Assembly: GCA_036644375.1 (NCBI GenBank)
Contig: JAVXQD010000023.1
Location: 1-33,164 of the forward strand
DNA length: 33,164 bases
DNA from: CALWZE01 sp036644375
GTDB lineage: Bacteria; Bacillota; Clostridia; Oscillospirales; Ruminococcaceae
Direction of reading: 5' to 3'
This document shows positions 1 through 8,857 of this stretch, one piece after another (the first letter of the stretch is position 1; each line of letters starts with the position of its first letter). A model generated the notes under the pieces. That model was not told the origin of the DNA, made no database searches, and saw only the letters and a list, made by a program, of their open reading frames with translations. A program made the position numbers and the translations under genes.

Positions 1-150
1 TTTTTACAACCTATCCGTGCGTGTTGCGTCTCCTTTCCTCTTTTCCCTTTATATACATATTAAAGTGCAGGAACAATTTTCACCTTGAAAGCTCGCTTTT
101 GCAATTAGCTTTCACAGCTTAACACAGAGGATTTAATAAAAGCCATATTA

Positions 151-181
151 TTTATTGATGTTTTCATTATTAATCAATAAA
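151..181. repeat. AT-rich perfect inverted repeat upstream of ade
   Basis: TTTATTGAT (151-159) and ATCAATAAA (173-181) form a perfect 9-bp inverted repeat around a 13-nt spacer, just upstream of the proposed ade promoter. It could be an operator or a hairpin in AT-rich DNA; nothing in the sequence names a regulator. Confidence 0.35.
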
Positions 182-185
182 CATA

Positions 186-213
186 TCGACTTTTCTTAAT
201 TTCGTGATACAAT
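186..213 (+). promoter_or_regulatory. putative sigma-A promoter of ade
   Basis: A TCGACT -35-like box (186-191) and a TACAAT -10 box (208-213) are separated by 16 nt, ending 36 nt before the ATG. The -10 is good and the -35 poor, so this is a prediction by eye. I see no purine riboswitch in the 1-240 leader and no gene there. Confidence 0.35.
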
Positions 214-249
214 CATTTTTAATAAACTTAGTGGGAAAGTGTGAATATT

Positions 250-1956
250 ATGGAAAACAGAATCGGTGTACGCCTTGCCTCAATCGGAGATATGCCGTCG
301 GAGCTTGTGCTCAAAAACGGATTGGTTGTAAACGTCTGTACTGATGAAATTTTAAATTGCGATGTCGCGGTTTCCGAAGGTAAAATAGTCGGGCTTGGAC
401 TCGGCTATCACGGCAAGCGCGAAATAGATTGTACCGGCAAGTACATCATGCCCGGATTTATCGACGCACATATGCACATTGAATCCACACTTACCGCCCC
501 TCTTGAGCTTGCAAAAATCATTGTGCTGCAGGGAACCACTACCTGTATTTCCGATCCCCACGAGCTTGTCAACGTTCGCGGAGCATCGGCGCTGCGCTGG
601 CTGCTGGCTGCCGTGGAAAACACCCCCGTCAATTTTGAGGTAATGATCCCCTCCTCGGTTCCCGCGACTGAATTTGACACTAATGGCGCAGGGCGCTTCA
701 CCGCCGACGATATGCGTGAATTTGTTGATGAAAAAAATGTGCTCGGTCTCGGAGAGGTCATGTGCTTTAATGATGTTTTTGCTCACAAACGCGAAATTCT
801 CGATAAAATCGAGCTTTTTAACGGAAAGCCCATAGACGGTCATGCGCCGAATATATCCGAACGAGAGACTCAGCTATATGCTCTTTCCGGCATTATGACC
901 GACCATGAGTGCTCCACTTTTGAAGAGGCACAGATGAAGCTTCGCGCAGGACTGTTTGTTCTTATACGCGAGGAGAGCGGAGCGCAGAATCTTGAGGCCA
1001 TCGTGCGCGGTATGGTTGAAAACAAGGTTCCTCTTGACCGATGTGCGTTTTGCTCGGATGATAAGCATCTTGAGGACATTCTCACGCTTGGACACATTCG
1101 CCTTAATATCAATAAAGCTATCGGTCTCGGAGTATCTCCGATTGAAGCAATAAAAGCCGCTACAATAAATGCAGCGCGCATCTATGGCCTTTCTGATAGA
1201 GGGGAGTTAAGTGCGGGAAAACGCGCTGACATCGTTGTGTGCGATTCTATCACCGACATATCCCCTTCACTGGTAATTAAGGATGGGAATATTGTAACGG
1301 ATGAATACCTCTCCGACTTTTGCCCTGTCTCCTGTCCCGCCGAGCTTTTGGACACGGTCAAATTCGAGAGCTTCGATGCAGACAGAATCGCAATAAAGAC
1401 CCACAGCAGAAATCATGTGATTGGCGCTGTGAAAAATCAGCTCTTAACCGAGCACCTGTATGAAGCCGTTCCCGGCAAAAACGGATTTTTCGTGCCCGAC
1501 TCGGAATATTCAAAGCTTTGCGTTGTGGAGCGCCACGGGAGAACTCACAATGTGTCGGCAGCTCCGCTCAAGGGCTACGGTATTTCCAACGGAGCAGTTG
1601 CCACCTCCATCTCACACGACTCACACAATTTAATCGTTGTCGGAGACAATGACCCGGACATCATTCTTGCAGCAGAGCATGTGAAAAAGCTTCACGGTGG
1701 CTGCGCTGTCGTTTCGGACGGAAAAGTCATCGCCGACATACCTCTCGAAATCGCAGGACTTATCAGCACCTCTGATGCAAGGCTGCTTCGCGAGCAGATT
1801 CAGAGTGTAATGACCGCCGCTAAAAGCCTTGGGGTTTCGGAGGGCATAGATCCTATCATCAATCTCTCATTCATGGCTTTGCCCGTCATTCCCAGTCTGC
1901 GTCTTCTTGATACAGGATTGTTTGACGCCGACAAATTTGAGATGATTGAGGAATAA
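250..1956 (+). CDS. ade: adenine deaminase
   Basis: Amidohydrolase-superfamily enzyme that hydrolyses adenine to hypoxanthine and ammonia in purine salvage; cytosolic. The N-terminal third carries the metal-binding signature DAHMHIEST, then the SDPHE and DGHAP segments, TDHEC, and FCSDDKH with the C-terminal barrel aspartate. The C-terminal part matches the adenine deaminase tail domain (SISHDSHN, LSFMALPVIPSLRL). Length is about 568 aa, normal for the family. An in-frame GTG lies at 241, but the purine-rich stretch GGGAAAG (233-239) is 10 nt from the ATG at 250 and only 1 nt from the GTG, so I chose 250. The gene is monocistronic and converges with the zinc-ribbon gene, 11 nt apart. Confidence 0.95.
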   Translation: MENRIGVRLASIGDMPSELVLKNGLVVNVCTDEILNCDVAVSEGKIVGLGLGYHGKREIDCTGKYIMPGFIDAHMHIESTLTAPLELAKIIVLQGTTTCISDPHELVNVRGASALRWLLAAVENTPVNFEVMIPSSVPATEFDTNGAGRFTADDMREFVDEKNVLGLGEVMCFNDVFAHKREILDKIELFNGKPIDGHAPNISERETQLYALSGIMTDHECSTFEEAQMKLRAGLFVLIREESGAQNLEAIVRGMVENKVPLDRCAFCSDDKHLEDILTLGHIRLNINKAIGLGVSPIEAIKAATINAARIYGLSDRGELSAGKRADIVVCDSITDISPSLVIKDGNIVTDEYLSDFCPVSCPAELLDTVKFESFDADRIAIKTHSRNHVIGAVKNQLLTEHLYEAVPGKNGFFVPDSEYSKLCVVERHGRTHNVSAAPLKGYGISNGAVATSISHDSHNLIVVGDNDPDIILAAEHVKKLHGGCAVVSDGKVIADIPLEIAGLISTSDARLLREQIQSVMTAAKSLGVSEGIDPIINLSFMALPVIPSLRLLDTGLFDADKFEMIEE

Positions 1957-1967
1957 ATCGGAAAATA

Positions 1968-2480
1968 TCAGAACAGCAGGTTCAGCATTTTTTGGTGCAG
2001 CGATGCAATTCCCGAAAGGAATTCCGGATAAATAACATAGAGCGCGGCCACAAGAATAATCAATAAAAGAATGACAAATATACACGCCCGTGCGTAATTT
2101 CTCTTATTTAAATTCACTCCCCATCCATACGCCCACCTGAACAAAAAAATGATGTTTAGCGCCGGAATCAGAGAAAGAAATATTGTACCCATAAACTTCA
2201 AAGTGCTATATGGTGCTTCAAGCTCTGCCTGTGTAATTTCTTTTCGCGGCTTCTTTTCTTTTTTTGTTTCTTTCTTTGTCTCATTCAATACCGGAAGCGG
2301 CGGAGAAACAGTTGTCTGAGCTTGTGCCGATGGTTCAGGTATTACAGGCTGCTGTTGCTTAACTTCGGCTTCTTTAAGTATTTTTTCTCCCTGTGCTTCA
2401 ACATCTTCGATGCTTTCACCGCATTCTGTGCAAAATTTGACATCTGCGAGAATCGGTGCTCCGCATTTTTTACAGTTCAT
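1968..2480 (-). CDS. zinc-ribbon membrane protein, function unknown
   Basis: 170-aa protein. The N terminus is a zinc ribbon (MNCKKCGAPI..., cysteines 3, 6, 17 and 20). A Pro/Gln/Lys-rich, probably disordered linker follows at about residues 40-90, then two hydrophobic segments at about 97-116 and 132-152. Such proteins are common in Clostridia as small zinc-ribbon-fronted membrane proteins without known function. GGGGGA lies 7-8 nt before the ATG and supports the start. It is the last gene of a minus-strand run and converges with ade with no recognisable terminator between them. Confidence 0.8.
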   Translation of the reverse strand: MNCKKCGAPILADVKFCTECGESIEDVEAQGEKILKEAEVKQQQPVIPEPSAQAQTTVSPPLPVLNETKKETKKEKKPRKEITQAELEAPYSTLKFMGTIFLSLIPALNIIFLFRWAYGWGVNLNKRNYARACIFVILLLIILVAALYVIYPEFLSGIASLHQKMLNLLF

Positions 2481-2626
2481 TGTAAATCCCCCTGCTTAAA
2501 TTGTATTTGACAGCCGAACCTCGGCCATAAAAAATAAATTAAACCTTCCTGACCTTTTTACTCTGCTACTTCACAGCATGATTTGAACCTTGTGTTTTCC
2601 TCGCATTGCCGGGAGCAGACGGGATA

Positions 2627-2884
2627 TCATGTAAATCTTTCCGCGAGCGGTTTTATAATCGCATTCACAAATTGCTCGACGGTTTCTTTCTGAACACTGT
2701 ATCTCTCCTCCCCCACTGCAACGCACACGCCACCCTTGTTGCAGTCCTTAAGGCAATTGCTCGGTGAGAGGTCTACTTCATTTTCAAGGCCCTGCTCTTG
2801 CGTTATTCTTGCAAGTTCTCTATAGACTCCATACGCGCCCTTGAGCGAACAGCTTCCCTCGGTACACACCTTTATTTCTATCAT
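2627..2884 (-). CDS. thioredoxin-like [2Fe-2S] ferredoxin domain protein
   Basis: 85-aa protein of the thioredoxin-like ferredoxin fold, as in NuoE/HndA C-terminal domains and stand-alone (2Fe-2S) proteins. The cluster ligands are visible: Cys7 and Cys12 (VCTEGSCSLKGA) and Cys44 and Cys48 (SNCLKDCNKGG), with an extra Cys54. It would carry single electrons in the cytosol; the partner is not evident. Its ATG lies 3 nt after the stop of the oxidoreductase gene, so translation is probably coupled. Family assignment is strong, role unknown. Confidence 0.85.
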   Translation of the reverse strand: MIEIKVCTEGSCSLKGAYGVYRELARITQEQGLENEVDLSPSNCLKDCNKGGVCVAVGEERYSVQKETVEQFVNAIIKPLAERFT

Positions 2885-2887
2885 TTC

Positions 2888-3886
2888 TCAGCCCATACCC
2901 GTATCTGCCGGAAAAACTATTTTGCACTGTCTTCGCGCTTCATCCATGATTTCCATTGCCATAACCGAGCATTCATTATGGTATTCCGCACTTCGCATTC
3001 CTTTGATCATTTCTATGAATGCGTCAATCTCATATGTCATGTCATGCGCAAGCGAATCAACTTTTATTTCGTATTTTTCCCCTGTTTCACGATCGGTTCT
3101 GGTGATTTTATTCGTCATTGTAATACGGTCGAATACGACGCTCCCTCTCTCACCCTGAATCTCATTTTGTATTCCGTCGGCAGAGACCTTGCTGTACTTT
3201 ATGCTGCATAGCATCCCATCGTATTCTGCGCAAAGAGCTCCGAGCGCATCAAAGCCTCCGTCCAGCTTTATATCCGACGCAGTCACGCCCAGAGGTCTGC
3301 CAAAAAGGGCAATCATCATATTGATGCAGTACACCCCTAAATCAAGCAATGCGGCGTTGCTCAGTGACGGGTCAAAGGTGTTGATCCTCTCGCCCTTCAA
3401 AAATCTCTCGTATCGCGACGAATACTGACAAAATGACAGCTGCGCCATTCTCAGCTTACCAATTTGTTTAATCTGATTTTTGAGCTCTTCAAGCTGCGGG
3501 GTAAATGCAATGCGCATCGCCTCAAGCAATACCCTGTTGTTTTTCTTTGCGCATTGAAGCATTTGTTTCGCCTCGCGCAAATTTGATGCAAGCGGTTTTT
3601 CGCAAAGAACATGCTTGCCGGCATTCAGCATTTTTATTGCCTGTTCACAGTGAAGAGCATTGGGGCTTGCAATGTACACGGCGTCAATTTCAGAGCACGC
3701 TGCAAGCTCATCCAAGCTGTCGAATAAAATAGGCTCTCCGTATTCGGGAGAGTATTTTTGTGCAAATTCACGCGCCCGCTCAATAGTCCGTGAATATACC
3801 GCGCCAACCTCAAATTCGCGGGAATCAATACCCGCCTCCATGAGATAGTCGGTTACAAAATTTGTACCGATTATACCGAATTTCAT
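2888..3886 (-). CDS. Gfo/Idh/MocA family oxidoreductase
   Basis: 332-aa NAD(P)-dependent oxidoreductase. An N-terminal Rossmann fold begins MKFGIIGTNF, with the family hallmark EKP at residues 96-98 (HVLCEKPLAS) and the substrate-domain helix LLDLGVYCINM carrying the usual catalytic-region aspartate. The substrate is probably a sugar, inositol or aldose derivative but cannot be inferred. RBS AGAGGT lies 9 nt before the ATG. The [2Fe-2S] gene starts 3 nt after its stop and the ZIP transporter gene ends 32 nt upstream, so these are probably co-transcribed. Confidence 0.9.
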   Translation of the reverse strand: MKFGIIGTNFVTDYLMEAGIDSREFEVGAVYSRTIERAREFAQKYSPEYGEPILFDSLDELAACSEIDAVYIASPNALHCEQAIKMLNAGKHVLCEKPLASNLREAKQMLQCAKKNNRVLLEAMRIAFTPQLEELKNQIKQIGKLRMAQLSFCQYSSRYERFLKGERINTFDPSLSNAALLDLGVYCINMMIALFGRPLGVTASDIKLDGGFDALGALCAEYDGMLCSIKYSKVSADGIQNEIQGERGSVVFDRITMTNKITRTDRETGEKYEIKVDSLAHDMTYEIDAFIEMIKGMRSAEYHNECSVMAMEIMDEARRQCKIVFPADTGMG

Positions 3887-3918
3887 TTTTGTATTACCTC
3901 TGTCAGTTTTCGCTTTTG

Positions 3919-4704
3919 TCAGCCAAGTGCCACATCAAGTACCATCATTATAATAAACCCTATCAGCACTCCCGCCGTACCTGAATGTGAGTGTTCGCCG
4001 AGATTTGCTTCCGGTATAAGTTCCTCAACCACGACATATATCATCGCGCCTGCCGCAAAGCTCAAAAACCATGGCATAAGCGGCCTTACGGCTCCGGCAA
4101 GTAAAACCGCAAGCACTCCGAATATCGGCTCTACAATTCCGGACAAGCTCCCATATACAAAAGATTTCGTGCGGCTCATTCCCTCCTTGCGAAGCGGGAG
4201 CGAGATTGCCGCTCCCTCGGGGAAATTCTGTATTCCGATACCTATCGCAAGCGCAACGGCCGAAGCAAAATAATTGCCGCCGGGCTGTGTTGAAGCAAGC
4301 GCAAATGAAAGTCCGACCGCCATACCCTCGGGTATATTGTGTAATGTTACCGCAAGCACCAACATTGTTGTGCGGGAGAAGTTGCTTTTCACACCTTCCG
4401 GCTCATCGCTGCCTATGTGAAGATGCGGCATTATACCGTCAAGCGCCAGCAGAAACAGCGCACCCAGTATAAATCCGCCCGCTGCCGGAATCCAGCCGAT
4501 TCCGCCACCTGCCTCTGCCATGTCAATGGCAGGAATGAGCAAAGACCAGACCGATGCCGCAATCATGACACCTGCGGCAAAGCCCAAAAAAACGCGTTGA
4601 AAGCTTGCGCTGATGTCCTTTTTAAACAGAAAAACAAGCGCCGCGCCAAATACCGTCATAAGAAAAGTGAAGCCTGTTCCACCCGCTGCCCATGCAACTG
4701 CCAT
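3919..4704 (-). CDS. ZIP family metal (zinc) transporter, GufA type
   Basis: 261-aa integral membrane protein importing divalent metal, most likely zinc. Helices fill the protein. The two ZIP signature motifs are present: HNIPEG in TM4 (LHNIPEGMAVGLSF) and the related NFPEG motif in TM5 (IQNFPEGAAISLPL), with a His-rich cytoplasmic loop (DGIMPHLHIGSDEPEG) before TM4. The open frame runs upstream to 4998, but that extension lies inside the glycosyltransferase coding region. The ATG at 4704 has AAAGGAAA 9 nt upstream and gives the normal family length, so it is the start. It follows the glycosyltransferase stop by 4 nt. Confidence 0.9.
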   Translation of the reverse strand: MAVAWAAGGTGFTFLMTVFGAALVFLFKKDISASFQRVFLGFAAGVMIAASVWSLLIPAIDMAEAGGGIGWIPAAGGFILGALFLLALDGIMPHLHIGSDEPEGVKSNFSRTTMLVLAVTLHNIPEGMAVGLSFALASTQPGGNYFASAVALAIGIGIQNFPEGAAISLPLRKEGMSRTKSFVYGSLSGIVEPIFGVLAVLLAGAVRPLMPWFLSFAAGAMIYVVVEELIPEANLGEHSHSGTAGVLIGFIIMMVLDVALG

Positions 4705-4708
4705 AATA

Positions 4709-6211
4709 TTATTTCCTTTCGGTTTTAATTTTTTTGCCCAAATACCTAAACAATTCCGAATAGGCGCATACCGCCAATATCGTGAATATGGGGATGTAGT
4801 TGAAAATGTATCTGGAGCGCGCCTCCCACACAAGAAAAAACAGCAATACACCGAAAACACACGCGCAGGGCGCAAGCAACAGTGTTCCGTATTTTTTGTC
4901 CTTGACCACAAGAATTCCGCACAATGCCATTCCGAGTATTGTCGCCGCCATAACTCCCTGCGAATATCGCGCATACGGCGCAAACGCTTCGCCGTCAATT
5001 TTCATATAGCGGTCAAGGGAGGACGCCCGCACGCGGTCGCGGTCAATTTTAAAACAGGAGCTGTAGGTTCCGTCGCCCCACACATATGAGGCTTTTTCCG
5101 CAAAATGAGAGAGCATTCCTCCGAATCCGAATTCCTTGATTCTTGCGGCAATCTCCGATTTCACAAGCTCGTCACGCTGTTCGTGAGGAACAGACAATGT
5201 AAACTGATAATCCGGATCATAATAGTTGCCGTTGCCGTGAAGCCCCATCATCACCCAGTGCAGCTTGGGAATATAGAGATTTTCATCCGCCTGCGGAAGC
5301 TGCGGAGAGCTCATGACTGAATAGTTAAGCCCCGTGAACAACAGAGCAAATACGCACGCCGAAACAGCAGCCCTCATCGCCGCTTTTTTTATGTCAAAGC
5401 TCATGAAAATATCAATTATAACAGCAATCAAAAGTATTATTACGGTCATTTTCATAACGGTTCCGACTGCAAGCAATGCCGCTGCCGACACCGTTTGCAC
5501 AATTGCCCGACGGTTTTTGTTTTTTGCGAAATTTTCTTTGGCACATATCCAGAGCAGCAGCGCGGATATCGGAAATACAAGACTCAGCGTATCCGTGTAG
5601 TAAATTCCCGAATATGCCAGCATCGCGGGGTTCATCATTGAGCAAATGAGCGCCGCAAACCCGAGACGTCTGCCGCCGATATGCTTTGCCGTCATATAGA
5701 CCAGAAAATGGGCGATATCAATAAGTATGAGATTCAGAAGAATACCCGCCCTGCTGAACGCATAATATCCGAACGAACCGCACAGCTTAAAGAAGTTGCA
5801 CAGGAAAATATAAATGGGAATATTGTTTGGCCATTTGCTGAAATAATCCCCGGCGGGCAGATCATACAGCGCAAAATCTCGCGCCGCCGATGCCACAATT
5901 CCAAAATCCCACCCCTGTGTGAACTGCGTTTCAAACTCATATGCCACAAAACCCTGCACGAGTGCATAAAAGGCAAAAACAATTATTAAAAAAGCTGTCT
6001 CCGACACCTTGGGTTTGGTTATCCGCACTGAGCCGAAAACACACGTTGCACAAAACCCCGCTGCAATAATAAGCACCGCTATAAGAGCGACAATCATCGG
6101 CTGCGCCCTAAGTGGGAACACGCTGAACAAATTGCTTACGAAAACAAGCACAAACACCGCAAAAAAAACAACCCCGAATATTTTTCTCAGTAATTCCCTT
6201 GCCTTGCCCAA
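4709..6211 (-). CDS. polytopic membrane glycosyltransferase, GT39/ArnT-like
   Basis: 500-aa membrane protein with about ten to twelve hydrophobic segments. The region GWDFGIVASAARDF, a short way after TM2, and the later SKWPNNIPIYIF resemble the lipid-phosphate-sugar-dependent mannosyltransferase/ArnT superfamily (GT39/GT83), where the first extracytoplasmic loop carries the catalytic acidic residue. It would glycosylate an envelope lipid or protein from a polyprenyl-phosphate sugar. The start is TTG at 6211, preceded by AAAGGAG at 6-nt spacing. It heads the minus-strand run 6211-1968 and is insulated from the upstream dehydrogenase by a terminator. The acceptor is unknown. Confidence 0.7.
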   Translation of the reverse strand: MGKARELLRKIFGVVFFAVFVLVFVSNLFSVFPLRAQPMIVALIAVLIIAAGFCATCVFGSVRITKPKVSETAFLIIVFAFYALVQGFVAYEFETQFTQGWDFGIVASAARDFALYDLPAGDYFSKWPNNIPIYIFLCNFFKLCGSFGYYAFSRAGILLNLILIDIAHFLVYMTAKHIGGRRLGFAALICSMMNPAMLAYSGIYYTDTLSLVFPISALLLWICAKENFAKNKNRRAIVQTVSAAALLAVGTVMKMTVIILLIAVIIDIFMSFDIKKAAMRAAVSACVFALLFTGLNYSVMSSPQLPQADENLYIPKLHWVMMGLHGNGNYYDPDYQFTLSVPHEQRDELVKSEIAARIKEFGFGGMLSHFAEKASYVWGDGTYSSCFKIDRDRVRASSLDRYMKIDGEAFAPYARYSQGVMAATILGMALCGILVVKDKKYGTLLLAPCACVFGVLLFFLVWEARSRYIFNYIPIFTILAVCAYSELFRYLGKKIKTERK

Positions 6212-6253
6212 AATATTCTCCTTTGTCCCAACATAAAATTCGCATCAATACGC

Positions 6254-6290
6254 AAAAGCGCGCCCTTACTTTAAAACAAGGCGCGCTTTT
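6254..6290. terminator. bidirectional intrinsic terminator after the iron alcohol dehydrogenase
   Basis: AAAAGCGCGCC (6254-6264) pairs perfectly with GGCGCGCTTTT (6280-6290), with A/T tracts at both ends. It sits 31 nt past the minus-strand dehydrogenase stop and before the TTG of the glycosyltransferase. Confidence 0.8.
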
Positions 6291-6321
6291 GTTTTATGCG
6301 CGCATATTTATACTTTTTGTA

Positions 6322-7527
6322 TTAAACACTTGCGTTTTTATAAATTTTGTACATATCATCGCGTTCAAGAACCCTAAATGCTCCGATTTTGCGCGTTCCG
6401 TTGAAGGAGCAGGCATCTGCCAGAGCATTCAGCTCCGATTCGGACGGAACATGCCCGATAAGCTCTTTCAAGCTGATAGGCATTCCGATATTTGCAAAAA
6501 AGCCAACCATCTTATCAATTGCCATATTAGCGACATCTTCAACCGACCCATCGCACAGATGAAAAACGCGCGCGCCAAGCTGAGCAAAACGCTCTGTGTT
6601 TTCATCGCGCACATATTTTGCCCACGAGCCCCATATTGACGCAAGGGACGCACCGTGTGTGACATCGAACATCGCGCTCAGCTCATGGCCCATCTGATGG
6701 CAGCTCCAATCGCCCTCTTTACCTGAGGCATTCGCACTGCCGAGTCCTGTGAGTCCGATATGCGATACGCTTCCGCACCACATAATCTCGCTCATAGCAT
6801 CATAATTGTGACTGTCTTCAACACCGACAGGTCCATTCTTTATCATTGTGCGCAAAAGCCCCTCGGCAAATTCATCTGTAAGTCCGTTTCCGGTACCGAT
6901 GCCGAAATAGCGCTCAAGCGTGTGCATGATTATATCCGCAACACCTGCCGCAACCTGATACTTTGGCAGAGAAAAAGTAAGCTCCGGATTCATTATTGCA
7001 AATTTCGGACGATTTAGCGGCGAATTCAATCCGCGTTTAAGATGTGGGGTAACTTCATCATCGGTGATTACAGCACTGTCGCTTGTCTCGCTGCCTGCGG
7101 CAGAGATTGTGAGAACCGATGCTATCGGAAGCGCTTTTTCAACCTTGGATTTCCCAAGCCAAAAGTCCCATACATCTGTTTTCGGATTGGCAACTCCGAT
7201 TGCAATTGCCTTTGTGCTGTCAATTACGCTTCCGCCTCCGACCGCGAGAAAAAAGTCCGCACCGAATTCAATTGCCGCCTTGATTCCACTGCGCACAAGC
7301 GAGAGCCGAGGATTCGGAACCACTCCGCCTATTTCGATATGCTCGATACCATTATCTGTTAGGTTTCTTTTAATCTCATCAAGCAGCCCGCTCTTCTTGG
7401 CGCTTTTTCCTCCGTAAACAATTAAAACACGGCTTCCGCCGAATTCCTTTACACATTCCGCAGTTCTGTTCTGTGCATCCCTGCCGAAAACAATTTTTGT
7501 CGGTGAGTAATAGCTGAAATTTTTCAT
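6322..7527 (-). CDS. iron-containing alcohol dehydrogenase (butanol dehydrogenase/YqhD type)
   Basis: 401-aa group III alcohol dehydrogenase that reduces short-chain aldehydes with NAD(P)H in fermentation. The opening MKNFSYYSPTKIVFG and the nucleotide-binding GGGSVIDSTKAIA are typical. Metal ligands fall in GVADIIMHTLERYF and in CHQMGHELSAMFDVTHG, which supplies the conserved histidines. The proximal SAAGSETSDSAVI loop is typical of the NADH-dependent butanol dehydrogenase subgroup. RBS AAGGGG lies about 10 nt before the ATG. It is a single transcription unit with a good promoter (7589-7617) and a strong terminator (6254-6290). Confidence 0.93.
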   Translation of the reverse strand: MKNFSYYSPTKIVFGRDAQNRTAECVKEFGGSRVLIVYGGKSAKKSGLLDEIKRNLTDNGIEHIEIGGVVPNPRLSLVRSGIKAAIEFGADFFLAVGGGSVIDSTKAIAIGVANPKTDVWDFWLGKSKVEKALPIASVLTISAAGSETSDSAVITDDEVTPHLKRGLNSPLNRPKFAIMNPELTFSLPKYQVAAGVADIIMHTLERYFGIGTGNGLTDEFAEGLLRTMIKNGPVGVEDSHNYDAMSEIMWCGSVSHIGLTGLGSANASGKEGDWSCHQMGHELSAMFDVTHGASLASIWGSWAKYVRDENTERFAQLGARVFHLCDGSVEDVANMAIDKMVGFFANIGMPISLKELIGHVPSESELNALADACSFNGTRKIGAFRVLERDDMYKIYKNASV

Positions 7528-7547
7528 CTTTCATTTCCCCTTTGATA

Positions 7548-7575
7548 CCGCAAATTAATTTTCCGGCATTTGCGG
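7548..7575. repeat. inverted repeat in the dehydrogenase leader
   Basis: CCGCAAAT (7548-7555) and ATTTGCGG (7568-7575) are perfect 8-bp arms around 12 nt, lying just downstream of the -10 box on the minus strand. This position suits a repressor operator or a leader hairpin. Confidence 0.4.
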
Positions 7576-7588
7576 CTTTTATAGTCCT

Positions 7589-7617
7589 ATTATATACAAT
7601 AATTCGGCATGAAGCAA
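7589..7617 (-). promoter_or_regulatory. sigma-A promoter of the iron alcohol dehydrogenase
   Basis: Read on the minus strand, TTGCTT (7612-7617) and TATAAT (7589-7594) are separated by exactly 17 nt. The leader to the ATG at 7527 is about 55 nt. Confidence 0.65.
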
Positions 7618-7928
7618 ATAAAACCTCATACATCAGCACAGCGCTTTTGACTGCACCGCCGACATATGAGGCTTTGTTGTTTTAATGTCAAAATTACTCG
7701 CTGTGCCGGTACTTCTGTAATTTCTTATATACCCTTATTTCGTGCCTGCCCTGCCTTGGCCGGTTCTTGCAGTTTATTGCAATCCCGCTCGTTGGGGTGT
7801 GTAAGAGCGGCAGCAAGCGCAGCATCGGATGCCTATCCAAAATATAAAATCATTTCCGAATTATAGTCGAAAGCAGTTAAACCCTACGCTGTAAAACTCA
7901 AACTCCGTAGGCTGTTATTCTCGATATA
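7618..7928. other. intergenic stretch without a convincing gene
   Basis: About 310 bases between the dehydrogenase promoter and the end of the C39-like gene. A 66-codon plus-strand frame (7666-7866) has no ribosome binding site and an unlikely Cys/Ala/Ser-rich composition. A weak CCTACG/CGTAGG hairpin (about 7883-7911) may end the minus-strand C39-like transcript. I see nothing else. Confidence 0.4.
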
Positions 7929-8708
7929 TTAATTTAATTTAATTTTAATCCCTATAGGTCTTTGCGGATTCGATATTTCAGTGACCTTGACCATACCGCA
8001 TGCCAAAACGCCATGCAGTGTTTTAACTGCCCGTTCATATTCGCACAGCTCCATGTAATACTTTTTTCCCCAAGATGAAATTACAAGTATTTCATCACCC
8101 AGATTATTTTCCAATATACCCGTTACCGTAACATAATGTCCGCTGAACGAAGCGTATTTGTATGCGCGTTCTTTTTCCGCAGACACACTTGTCTGTTCAG
8201 AACGATACATGTGCAGCGCCCGAGAGCGCACGAAAACGCCCGGAATTGATATAATGACGGGAATATCCCTGTCGAGCATTTGTTTAATATCACAAATCGC
8301 AGTTTTGCTGTTGAGCGCCATGTTTTTCCACACCGCTTTAAGGCAGAGTTCATTTTTTCTGAAATAGCGATTTAAGGCGGCGGCAAGAGAAAAGCCGGTC
8401 ATGCCTATATGGTTGAGCACATGCCCGTAGCTGCGCTCGATGCTCTTTAGGTATTCAAGATATTCCGCCATGTCAATTTCCGAGTCGGCCGCCATTTTTC
8501 TTGTCAGGTCGGTGATGTATTCATTCTCTGCTTTTGCAAGATATAATATCAGGTCCGCTGCGGCTACAACTCCGCAGCCGTATCCTGCAATAACATTTTC
8601 ACGCCCCTTTTCACCCGCATTAAACCACATCTGGCTTCCGCCGTAAGAATTGGTGCTGTTTTGTTTGATTTTTATATATTCCGTGGATTTAAGTTCCATT
8701 TTAAGCAT
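7929..8708 (-). CDS. C39/papain-like cysteine protease-fold protein
   Basis: 259-aa protein with the layout of a papain-like (C39-like) fold. GYGCGVVAAADLILYL carries the candidate nucleophile Cys after Gly-Tyr-Gly. FSGHYVTVTGI carries the candidate His, and VISSWGKKYYM resembles the (N)SWG segment, with Ser in the Asn position. There is no signal peptide or membrane segment, so it appears cytosolic. RBS AAGGTGG lies 8 nt before the ATG at 8708. It stands alone between upp and the dehydrogenase with no transporter or peptide gene nearby, so it is not obviously a bacteriocin peptidase. Substrate unknown. Confidence 0.65.
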   Translation of the reverse strand: MLKMELKSTEYIKIKQNSTNSYGGSQMWFNAGEKGRENVIAGYGCGVVAAADLILYLAKAENEYITDLTRKMAADSEIDMAEYLEYLKSIERSYGHVLNHIGMTGFSLAAALNRYFRKNELCLKAVWKNMALNSKTAICDIKQMLDRDIPVIISIPGVFVRSRALHMYRSEQTSVSAEKERAYKYASFSGHYVTVTGILENNLGDEILVISSWGKKYYMELCEYERAVKTLHGVLACGMVKVTEISNPQRPIGIKIKLN

Positions 8709-8826
8709 TAGTCATACCACCTTGTATTATTATTACAAAGCAGCATAGTTCACCGCTCTTTGCCGCTTTATAATTATGAGTAGAACCCGATGCTTCAGTC
8801 TATCAATCGCCCGTCATTTAGTCAAT

Positions 8827-8857
8827 AAAAAACGCCCCATCTAAAGAGGCGTTTTTT
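8827..8857. terminator. bidirectional intrinsic terminator downstream of upp
   Basis: AAAAAACGCC (8827-8836) pairs with GGCGTTTTTT (8848-8857). It lies about 165 nt past the upp stop and upstream of the C39-like gene. A second hairpin, GCTGCTGC/GCAGCAGC at 8930-8948, sits inside the upp 3' untranslated region but has no T-run. Confidence 0.75.

Noticed and set aside
1..240. Purine riboswitch upstream of ade
   Set aside because: I could not find the conserved junction elements of purine aptamers in the leader.
352..1181. Minus-strand frames inside ade
   Set aside because: Antisense shadows of a strongly conserved gene.
4705..4998. 98-codon N-terminal extension of the ZIP transporter frame
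   Set aside because: It overlaps the glycosyltransferase coding region in another frame, has no family similarity, and a good RBS precedes the ATG at 4704.
7666..7866. 66-codon plus-strand frame
   Set aside because: No RBS, atypical composition, no similarity; it lies in an intergenic region.
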